A stretch of DNA of 64,000 bases from the NCBI GenBank assembly GCA_017871115.1, contig JAFCIZ010000001.1, forward strand, positions 7,066,001 to 7,130,000. The letters run 5' to 3'. This document shows, piece after piece, positions 55,863-64,000 of the stretch. The translations under genes and the position numbers were made by a program. This stretch comes from Cunninghamella blakesleeana. Its lineage: Eukaryota; Mucoromycota; Mucoromycetes; Mucorales; Cunninghamellaceae. The first letter of the stretch is position 1; every line of letters starts with the position of its first letter. The notes under the pieces are model-generated. The model made no database searches, was not told where the DNA came from, and saw nothing but the letters and a program-made list of their open reading frames with translations.

Positions 55863-55975
55863 GTAATATAGTCTTGTTATTTTATATAATGAATTTATTA
55901 CTATTTTATTCCATCTTATATTATACATTTTGTATTAAATATATTTTTTATCACAATATTGTATTGGTTTAATAG
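55863..55975 (+). other. Possible 5' UTR intron of eIF2-gamma
   Basis: A consensus-like donor (AATAG|GTAATA) at 55863 and an acceptor TTTAATAG ending at 55975, one base before the ATG, would define a 113-base leader intron similar in size to the coding introns. This is inferred from splice signals only. Confidence 0.4.
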
Positions 55976-55976
55976 A

Positions 55977-56342
55977 ATGGTTGAAACACAAACAGTGGAT
56001 ATTGACGTGTCTAAATTAACACCATTGTCTCCAGAAGTTATTTCCAAACAAGCTACTATCAATATCGGTAAAGTGAAGATTCATAACGATTCAACTCTCT
56101 TAGTTGTTACGATTTTGTCAGCATGACTTTATTTATATATTTAAACAACAACAAAAAAAGATGATCTGTTTAGATGACTTCGATACAAAAATATATATTG
56201 GACGCTTTTTTTTAGCGATTATATTATTAATAAACATTATAATTATTATTGTTGTTGTGATTGTTTTATATGCAAATAGGTACTATCGGTCATGTAGCTC
56301 ACGGTAAATCAACTGTAGTAAAAGCCATTTCTGGTGTTCAGG

Positions 56343-56377
<35 letters not shown>

Positions 56378-57951
56378 TGTGCAGCAGCTAGCTTTCACTG
56401 TGTACATATCCACATTTTGCACTAATACTAAAATGATATGCTTTTATTTTCTATAATTATTTTTTATTACCATCATGGATTATCATTATTATTATTTTAA
56501 AAAAATGGGACTTATATAGACCGTTAGATTTCAAAATGAAATGGAACGTAATATTACTATCAAGTTAGGTTATGCAAATGCTAAAATTTACAAGTGTAGT
56601 AACGAAGAATGTCCTCGTCCTAGATGTTATCGTTCCTATGGTTCTGCTAAAGAAGATAATCCTCCTTGTGAAAGACCTGGTTGTGGTGGCAAATATCAAT
56701 TAGTTCGTCATGTTTCTTTTGTCGATTGTCCCGGGCACGATATTCTTATGACTACTATGTTGTCTGGTGCCGCAGTTATGGACGCTGCTCTTTTACTTAT
56801 TGCTGGTAATGAGTCATGTCCTCAGCCTCAAACTTCTGAACATTTAGCTGCTATTGAAATTATGAAACTTAAGCATGTTATTATTCTTCAAAATAAGGTG
56901 GATCTTGTAAAAGAAAAGGCTGCTCAAGAACAACATGAAGATATTCTTGCATTTGTTAAAGGTAAATAAAAGGAAATAATATAAAATGGTAAAATATTAA
57001 ATTAAATAATTGTACGGTTATTTACTTATTTCATAAACTATTTTTTTTTTACTATTACTATTATTTATTTATATAGGTACTGTTGCTGACGGTGCTCCAG
57101 TTATCCCTATTTCTGCCCAACTTAAATACAACATTGATGCTATCAACGAATATATCACCAAAAAAATCCCTGTCCCTGTACGTGATTTCACAGCTGATCC
57201 TCGTTTAATTGTGATTCGTTCATTTGATATCAATAAACCTGGTGCTGATGTTAAACAATTACAAGGTGGTGTTGCTGGTGGTTCCATTTTGAAAGGTGTA
57301 TTGAAAAACGGTGATGAAATTGAAGTACGTCCTGGTGTAATCATCAAAGATGCGGAAGGTAAAATCCGTGCTCGTCCTATTTTGTCTAGAATTCTTACAT
57401 TGGCTGCTGAAACAAATAAATTGGACTTTGCTGTACCTGGTGGTTTGATTGGTGTTGGTACACAAATGGATCCTACTCTCTGTCGTGGTGATCGTTTAGT
57501 TGGTCAAGTACTTGGATATCCCGGTACTCTTCCTTCCATTTATACTGAACTTGAAGTTTCTTATTTCTTGTTACGTCGTTTATTGGGTGTCAAAACAGAT
57601 GATAAAAAACAAGCTAAGGTATCTAAACTTACTAAGAACGAATTACTTTTAGTAAATATTGGTTCCGTATCTACTGGTGGTCGTGTAGTTGGTGTTAAAG
57701 CTGATTTGGCCAAGATTGTATTGACTGGTCCTACTTGTACTGAAGTTGGTGATAAAGTTGCTTTATCTAGAAAGATTGAAAGACACTGGCGGTAAGTACT
57801 TAAATAATAATTATAATATAAAACTAGTTGTGAATTTTTTTTTTACTTATCGATTATTATCATTATTTCATTTTTTTTTTAAAAAAATTATAGTCTTATT
57901 GGTTGGGGTAAGATTAAGCGTGGTACTGTTTTAGAAGCTGAAGCAAACTAA
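55977..57951 (+). CDS. GCD11: Translation initiation factor eIF2 gamma subunit
   Basis: GTPase core of eIF2, which brings initiator Met-tRNA to the 40S ribosome. Exons 55977-56067, 56280-56341, 56520-56961, 57077-57791 and 57894-57951; 455 aa. G1 GHVAHGKST, switch I with [18 protein letters not shown], a zinc knuckle ([11 protein letters not shown] ... CERPGCGG), G3 [17 protein letters not shown]4 NKVDLV and G5 PISAQ. Domain II begins at [14 protein letters not shown] and domain III at [15 protein letters not shown], ending [12 protein letters not shown]. All are typical and no key residue is missing. The N-terminus is short compared with the yeast protein. It sits between two arms of a long inverted repeat. 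Confidence 0.97.
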
Positions 57952-58998
57952 AAGTTGATTATAATTTTTTTCAAAGACATTTTTTTTTATTTATTTATAT
58001 ATATAATTTTTTTTTCTTTAACATGTATACAATAAAACAATTTTACATTTAAAACAACAGGATGAAAAAGAAAATAGATAATCTTTTATACTGATATCAA
58101 TTAACAAAAGGAATAAAATATTAATGCTAAAATGGCACCCTTTTCCTCTTTGATCAATCATTTAATGATTTATTTATTTGTTTATCTGTGAAAAAAAATA
58201 ATACACCTAATTAGCTGACATGTAGGGACAATCTTTTCATGCAACTTATTTTTAAATGTAAAAATTTTGAAGAGACTTTAATGATTTATAAAAAAAAATT
58301 ATTAATATATTTCCATTGTTCATAATCAATATTTAGTAGCCTTTATATTAAAATAAGTTTTTTTATAATAATCATGTACAAAATACTAGATGGTAAAAAA
58401 GAGAGTTGCCACAGCCTTTTTGACGGATATTAAAAAATCCAGCTTTCCCCTTTTTCTCGTCTGGGCTAATATGAATGATTTATGCAATCAATGTATTCCA
58501 TTGTTATTTTGGAAAGATAATTCTACACAATCTCTTATTATTATTATATATGTATGTATGTGTAAATTCTACTAATCCTATTCTCTTGGTATTGGTTTAT
58601 TGATAAGTAAAACTATATGAGAATGTAATACATATTATTTCATATTCATACAAGTAGTTAATTTTATAAACAATGGTTAAAAAGCATTTATATTCTTATT
58701 CTTCTTTTTTTTTTTTATGTCTTTGTGCTACTATTATACTCTTTTCTACTTTTGTTCTTTATTATTATTTTTTATGCTACTCCATTTCCACACTATTATT
58801 ATTATATTTTATTATTTGAAATCAATTTATAGTTTTTATAACATTTTATTTAATACTATTAAAATAAAACTATCACGTTCAATATAAATATAAACTATTA
58901 TCTATTCTGTTTTTAGTTCCAATTTCTATAAAAATAAAAAAATAGAAATAAAAAAAGCTGAGTATATATCATTTCTAAAACCAACATGATTTTAAACT
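57952..58998. other. Convergent spacer, eIF2-gamma / OST1, holding the right inverted-repeat arm
   Basis: A 1.05 kb convergent spacer. The right arm of the inverted repeat fills about 58290-58820; the rest is AT-rich 3' flank. Confidence 0.6.
58290..58820 (+). repeat. Right arm of long inverted repeat flanking eIF2-gamma
   Basis: Matches the reverse complement of the left arm (54895-55690). It carries the same short ORF (58390-58575), differing at one Glu/Asp position and at a few residues near the end of the shared part. It is shorter than the left arm because the 250-base middle segment is absent. No transposase ORF or obvious target-site duplication was seen. Confidence 0.9.
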
Positions 58999-61005
58999 CT
59001 ATAATGCAATTACCTTTTTCTTTCCAATATAAACGGGAAGTTTTGAAATAATCACGCTAAGAGTAAATAAAGAGAATAAGGCAAGGGATACTACCAAAGG
59101 TTTTTGCAACAAGTAGTAAGTTGAATACTTGTATGTAATCTATAGATATTAAATTAATAAATTAAAAGAATTAGCATTCCATTATTCATAAACACATCCT
59201 CTTTTTTCTTCTTCTGTTATTATTTCTCTTACTTGAATAGGTTTCTCGTAATCAGATACTACGTTGTGTTTTTCCAATGTGATAAGATATCGACCGGTTG
59301 AATCAAAGTTTGTATATAATTTTGAGTGTTCAATTGAATCCAATTCAAAAGGTGAATGTACGTTTACATCACTATATAAATATATAATATATGTATATGA
59401 ATATATAGCCATGATAAGCTTTTTTTTTTTTACTATTTAATTTATGTAAATATATATATATATTTAATCAACTTACCTTGCGCCTTCTGGGAGTGTGATT
59501 TGTAATCTGATTTTATCAATTGCCATATCTTTAGTATTTTCCACAAAATTAACATTTAAAATATATTCATCTTTATAAGAACGAAGGAAAGAACTAAGAG
59601 GAGCATTATAGCCATGATACCAATTATAATTCCATCCGCCAAATATAGGGTAACGAGGTCTAATATTAAGGACAGATGAGTCACGTTCATATCTAAAGTT
59701 TGATGTTGATACATTTCCAATTTCATCGCGATAATAAACATCAGTAGCTCCTACAGGAAATCTTAATGTCAAGGATTTTAATAAGTTAGTTGCACTGTGG
59801 ATTTGTGAAGAAAGCATATATCGAGCACGATTGAAATTCTCATTTAATCTATAATTTTAATACAATTATTTAATAACAATAGAGTAGAAAAGAGGAAATT
59901 CGATAAATAAACATTCACTTGTAAATTTATAAATATCAATTTCATTTATTTATTTTAACCACTTACTCTGCACCGTCGTTTCTTAAAGTATAATGTTCTT
60001 CCACAGCAAGATTATTTCCCCAGTGAGATACTTGTAAATCGCGCTGAAGATAAGTAATAGTGATCAATGGGTTTGAAGATTCAAAATGGCAATCAAGAGG
60101 TTGGAATGATTCAGCTCCTATATTGTGGAATGGACCATATACGAGCTTGTTACCTTTTTGTTGAACGGAATCACCACCTGTAAAAGAAACAATGTTTGAT
60201 GAAGGTAATCTTTTAAAAAAAAATATAGAAAAGAAAAATAGAAAAGCACAAGAAATTAATATAAAACTATATGGACATAATGATGTTTTATTTTCATATC
60301 ATGATTCACTTACACTACAGTAGTTTTTACTTCGTCAGTTACATAAGGAGAGAATAAAAATACGTTTCCTTTATATGTTAAAAGTTGTCGAGCTACTTGA
60401 GGAATTTTTGCTGGTAAAGGTTTTAATGTATGTGTATATGAAATTTTAATGGTTATACGGATATCTTGGTCAGCTTCAATAGGTTCATCAAATGTTATTT
60501 TGTATAATTGAAGTTCCCTATAGTTGTCATCCCCCAAAAAAAGGAAGAATAAATATTTAATAATAACAGTAATAAATAAATAAAAAGTAATGTATATATA
60601 TATATATATATATATATTATATTATATTATATTATATTATATTATATTATGATTGCTTCAAACTTACTTTTCCGAGTCAAAACCAGCTTTTTCAATAGTA
60701 AGTGGAGTTTTTGGTTCTTGTCTTAAAACGGCATTAATAGAAGCAATATGATCATCTACTGAACTTTCAACTGCATAAATATAATTATCGACTGGACTAC
60801 TATTAATATTTTTGACCCGAATAGCAATTTCTTCTTGGACAACACTAGATCTTGTATCTATTACACGAAGTACTTTTGTATTTCTAAAGTTGTTTGGGAT
60901 AGAAATAGTGGTTTTGGCGACTTTTGTATCGAAAGCAAACACAAATCCAATTAAACTAAAAAGCAGTACTATTTTAAACCATAAACGATTTGATAATCCA
61001 ATCAT
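58999..61005 (-). CDS. OST1: Oligosaccharyltransferase subunit OST1 (ribophorin I)
   Basis: ER membrane subunit of the N-glycosylation complex. Exons on the minus strand: 60668-61005, 60314-60517, 59967-60209, 59477-59848, 59194-59371, 58999-59139; 491 aa. Signal peptide around WFKIVLLFSLIGFVFAFDTK, then the lumenal ribophorin domain (DNYIYAVESSVDDHIASI, SYTHTLKPLPAKIPQ, LVYGPFHNI and SHWGNNLAVEEHYTLRNDGA). IFGGWNYNWYHGYNAPLS is strongly conserved in the family. The last exon encodes the membrane segment (LLQKPLVVSLALFSLFTLSV) and ends in a basic tail KKKVIAL. The last intron needs the weak donor GTTTAT after a Cys codon; without it, the protein would stop at CVYE and lack its membrane anchor. 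Confidence 0.92.
60596..60650. repeat. TA and TATTA-type microsatellite in OST1 intron 1
   Basis: A TA run is followed by about six ATTAT pentamers inside the intron between OST1 exons 1 and 2. Confidence 0.9.
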
Positions 61006-62332
61006 GATGCACTAATGAATCAAAAGAGGATAAAAGTCAGCGCGTTTTAGATGGTAGAATAAATAAAATAAAATAACAAACGAAAGGAAAAAAAAAAAGA
61101 ATTAGTTTTAATAATAAATTTATTAACCTCTGAATTTAAATTCCGCCTTTTTTTTTTTGTTCGACACGTTTCTTGCTCACCCTCAAGCGAAAAACTACCT
61201 CTAAAATTTAAACTTCGTCAATTTCTACCTCTTTTTCTTTCGAGCATTGGTACATGTACGCTGCATAAATAATAAAATATTATTAAAAAAAAAAGACTCT
61301 GATTAATATTAATTTTACAGTGTTTGTATTTAAAGTATCATTTGTGATAAAAAATAAACTCAGAGTAAAAAATAAAAGTGATTAATTATATAATAATTGA
61401 GTGAAAAAGTAATCTAAGTTCTATCTATCCTTTTTTATGCAAAATTTATTTATTTTAATTAATTTACTCATTCTTTCTTTTTTTAAATTTTAAAAAATAG
61501 TAAACATTAAAAGATAATAATCATTTTAATAAAAAATAAGTTGCTACTAGAATATCATTATACCCCATCAAACCATCGTTAAAATGACAATGTATGATAG
61601 AGGTGAAAGTTACTATATTAATATAAAAATTCACTTGAAAGACAGAATATTATATCACTAAAACCCGACGTGTTTGTTAAAGTTAACTATAAAAAAATAA
61701 TAAATTCTGGTAATTTAACATGAAGATTAGATAAAATATTCGCCAAATATATATATATAAAGAGCAAGTATAGCCAATTATCTCAAATAATACAGAATTA
61801 TTAACTTGAGTAAAAGAGACTAAGGCCAATATAATAAAAAAGGAATCAAAATTGATTTTTATAAAAAAAATTAGATAGCACCATTCATTTTTTTCTCTAA
61901 CCATTTATAAACCTATTATTCTATTTGAAATATTAAATCTTTTTATATTTTCACTAATCCGTATAAAATCCTTTTTTATTTTTAAATATAAATATATATA
62001 TATATATATTTATGTCCATATTTTTATTCCCTTTTCTTAATTATCGTTATTTATTTTTTTATTATTATTTGAAATGAATATGTATATATATATATATATA
62101 CACATAAAAAAAATACTCATTTATATGGTGATTTATAATTTTTATATATTTATAAAAAAAAAAAAATGATGGTAAAAGAATTATAATATTAATTGATTAA
62201 AAAAATTGATATATATATATATACGTAAAAAAGGGAAAAGAAGGAAAAAAATATATATACTAATAAAAATAAGAATAATAAAAATAAAAATAGAAAGTAA
62301 ATACGAATAAAAATATATATATAAAAAAGTGA
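61006..62332. other. Spacer between Ras GEF 3' end and OST1 5' end
   Basis: A 1.33 kb spacer with the OST1 promoter on the minus strand. It has AT microsatellites towards the Ras GEF end. The 73-codon ORF at 61683-61904 is hydrophobic low complexity and is not credible. Confidence 0.45.
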
Positions 62333-64000
62333 TTATAAAAATCCGGATTCTTGTAATAAACGAGTAATTTTTTCATCTTCCCGTTCTCTTGGTTCCAATT
62401 TCAAACTTTCATTATAAAGTTGTTCTTCATCCCTGATACTTTGTAAATTATTTTGAATAAAAGCTTGAATTTCATCTACAACTGTTAAATGATAATACGT
62501 TGATTGATATTGTTGGATTTCACGAATTACTTCCGCAGTTTTTGCTCTTTTCGCAAAATTAATCATATCTTTGGATGTTTTTAAATAGTCGGCGTTCCCA
62601 TCTTCAATAAAGGTTAAATCTTGTAAATAAATACCCAAAAATGGAATACAAGGTGGATTAATGGAATGAATAATGGCACGATATTCTGTAAAATTTTTAT
62701 TGGCTCCCATTAATTTACGGATTTGTGATAAAACATGGTTGGTTCTTGCCCCTACCATTTCCCAAGTACGTTTTAATCTACCTACTGCACTGTTATCAAA
62801 AGCAGATAAAATCGCCATACAAGTATTGAAGTTATTCAAATGACGGCATCGTTCTGCGACCTGAACCCAATATTTAATTAAAGCAACGCGTTTTTTCACT
62901 TCCAATTGACTAAGAATAGCATCTGAAACCCAAGAGGTAACTTGGTTACAATATTCAATGGAAGCGCGGATATTGACAGCCACTTGAGCATGATCATCTT
63001 CAGCATCTTTAGACCAAGCTTTATTTAAACATTCCACGGGTCGAATAGAGCTATATAATTTAAAATCCATAATTGTCAACTGTCTTGCTAATTCCATGGT
63101 ATCCACATCTAATAATTTGAATTTTTTACGATTGCGTGGTATAATAGGTTGTGGTAATATGGTAGGTTGAGTCAAGACCATTTTCTTTAGTCCATCACAA
63201 TTAGATTCTCTTCTCTTTTTAATTAATCTTTCCAATTGCTCTGCTGAAAAAGGTAACGTGCTATGAATTGTTGCCTTAGTAAATCGATCCAATTCATCCA
63301 AAATCATTGTGTCATCTTCATTGTAATATTGTTCAAACCAATTTTTTAATACATTAAATACACGTAACCTGATTAATTTTAATTTCTTGTTCATCCAGAT
63401 ATCCAGTTCTTGTTCATTTAATCCTTCAGGTGGTTTGGTATTATATCTCTCTTCTAATAATTTTAATAATTGCATAGAGGAACAAAATGACCGATACGTC
63501 AATAAAAAGGTGTTAATGAAATTCATATCCAAATAATCATGTAATGTTAATCGTACAACCAAAGCGTCCAATGTTCCCCCCTTGACAGATCCTTCCATAT
63601 TAAAGACTATTTCATTAGGCTTATAGTCATACTGTAAATACCAAGGTCGTTCATTATCAGTCACATTGCCAGCAGTACTGCTTACACCAACGCTTGGAGG
63701 TCCACCAATCACAGATGTTGTTTGGTCTACAGTAGATGTAGTTGCAGGAATGCTTTCAGGTACATCATCACCAAAGAATTTCTTAAGTTTAGCAGTAGAT
63801 TGGCGTGGGAAGTCAGATGATGTTGATGTTTTGCGATGTTGACTATTATTATCATTAGTAGATGTTTTATCTTCATTATTATTGTCGCCATTGTTTAACC
63901 CTTCTTCTTCACGAATAGTAGGTTCCGTAGGCGAAGGGAAATCGTCAAATGTTGAAAATGGAGCAGATTCGCCACCATGACTACTTGACGATCTAACGTC
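62333..64000 (-). CDS. Ras guanine nucleotide exchange factor (Cdc25/Ste6-like), C-terminal part
   Basis: Activates Ras by releasing GDP, upstream of cAMP/PKA or MAPK signalling. One open frame of 555 codons runs from the window edge at 64000 to a stop at 62333; the N-terminus lies beyond the window. A low-complexity Ser/Thr/Asn region with TAKLKKFFGDDVPE precedes the RasGEF-N (REM) domain (VKGGTLDALVVRLTLHDYLD, FINTFLLTYRSF). The catalytic Cdc25 domain contains LARQLTIMDFKLYSSIRPVE, WVSDAILSQLEVKKRVALIK, FNTCMAILSAFDNSAVGRLK and PCIPFLGIYLQDLTFIEDGN. All are standard for active exchange factors. Whether an SH3 domain lies upstream, as in Cdc25, cannot be seen. Confidence 0.95.
   Translation of the reverse strand, partial: DVRSSSSHGGESAPFSTFDDFPSPTEPTIREEEGLNNGDNNNEDKTSTNDNNSQHRKTSTSSDFPRQSTAKLKKFFGDDVPESIPATTSTVDQTTSVIGGPPSVGVSSTAGNVTDNERPWYLQYDYKPNEIVFNMEGSVKGGTLDALVVRLTLHDYLDMNFINTFLLTYRSFCSSMQLLKLLEERYNTKPPEGLNEQELDIWMNKKLKLIRLRVFNVLKNWFEQYYNEDDTMILDELDRFTKATIHSTLPFSAEQLERLIKKRRESNCDGLKKMVLTQPTILPQPIIPRNRKKFKLLDVDTMELARQLTIMDFKLYSSIRPVECLNKAWSKDAEDDHAQVAVNIRASIEYCNQVTSWVSDAILSQLEVKKRVALIKYWVQVAERCRHLNNFNTCMAILSAFDNSAVGRLKRTWEMVGARTNHVLSQIRKLMGANKNFTEYRAIIHSINPPCIPFLGIYLQDLTFIEDGNADYLKTSKDMINFAKRAKTAEVIREIQQYQSTYYHLTVVDEIQAFIQNNLQSIRDEEQLYNESLKLEPREREDEKITRLLQESGFL

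Larger units (their letters stand above)
54281..55976. other. Spacer between Ded1 and eIF2-gamma, holding the left inverted-repeat arm
   Basis: A 1.7 kb spacer. From left to right it holds the Ded1 3' end, a GC-rich island (about 54717-54835), the left arm of a long inverted repeat (about 54895-55690), then purine and T tracts and the eIF2-gamma promoter. Confidence 0.6.

Noticed and set aside
54895..58820. Interpretation as a complete DNA transposon carrying eIF2-gamma
   Set aside because: No transposase is seen, the interior is a normal intron-containing housekeeping gene, and no clear target-site duplication was found. Only the repeat arms are annotated.
61683..61904. 73-codon ORF upstream of OST1
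   Set aside because: Hydrophobic, low complexity, in a spacer, with no family resemblance.

Overview
The window is nuclear DNA from a filamentous fungus with a very AT-rich genome. Genes carry many short GT-AG introns, long A/T tracts and microsatellites fill the spacers, and many proteins carry Asn, Gln or Thr homopolymer runs. Rtt109, a GH72 glucanosyltransferase, a Zn2Cys6 factor and a Kin4-type kinase place it in the fungi. A Dicer, a membrane-bound SREBP and a TMEM50/Vps68 protein, together with the base composition, suggest an early-diverging lineage, most likely Mucoromycota. The lineage is inference; no rRNA or mitochondrial marker is present.

Layout: 1-1565 (-) is the N-terminal part of a Dicer cut by the window edge. 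2414-8943 (-) is a ten-exon hybrid histidine kinase with two PAS domains, a degenerate receiver and a functional-looking receiver. 10191-11652 (+) is spermidine synthase, 11981-13198 (-) Rtt109, 14152-15176 (+) a TMEM50/Vps68 membrane protein, 15402-17303 (-) glutaryl-CoA dehydrogenase and 18188-21118 (-) an Hsp70-family ATPase with two microexons. 22515-26723 (+) is an SREBP. 28391-31737 (-) is a Kin4-like protein that has lost its catalytic residues. 32589-34852 (-) is a GH72 beta-1,3-glucanosyltransferase, 36230-37826 (+) glutamate 5-kinase, 38573-41912 (-) a Zn2Cys6 regulator and 42639-44293 (-) the tRNA thiolase Ctu1/Ncs6. 44519-47930 (+) is an unrecognised 1095-residue protein. 48104-49133 (+) is RNA polymerase I subunit Rpa43, 49803-50042 (-) a small secreted Cys-rich protein, 50714-51201 (+) a small coiled-coil protein, 51468-54280 (+) a Ded1/DDX3 helicase, 55977-57951 (+) eIF2-gamma, 58999-61005 (-) OST1/ribophorin I and 62333-64000 (-) the C-terminal part of a Ras GEF.

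The genes are mostly unrelated housekeeping and regulatory functions and do not form a cluster with one purpose. The strongest unusual signals are four. (1) The Kin4-like protein lacks the P-loop glycines, the VAIK lysine, the alpha-C glutamate and the DFG aspartate, so it looks like a pseudokinase. (2) A long, nearly identical inverted repeat flanks the eIF2-gamma gene, and its arms share a short ORF. (3) The histidine kinase carries a pseudoreceiver. (4) An orphan secreted protein of 79 residues has nine cysteines after its signal peptide. No transposase, CRISPR array, rRNA or convincing tRNA was found.

Splice sites were placed by eye from GT-AG signals and reading phase. For every complete multi-exon gene the summed exon length is a multiple of three.
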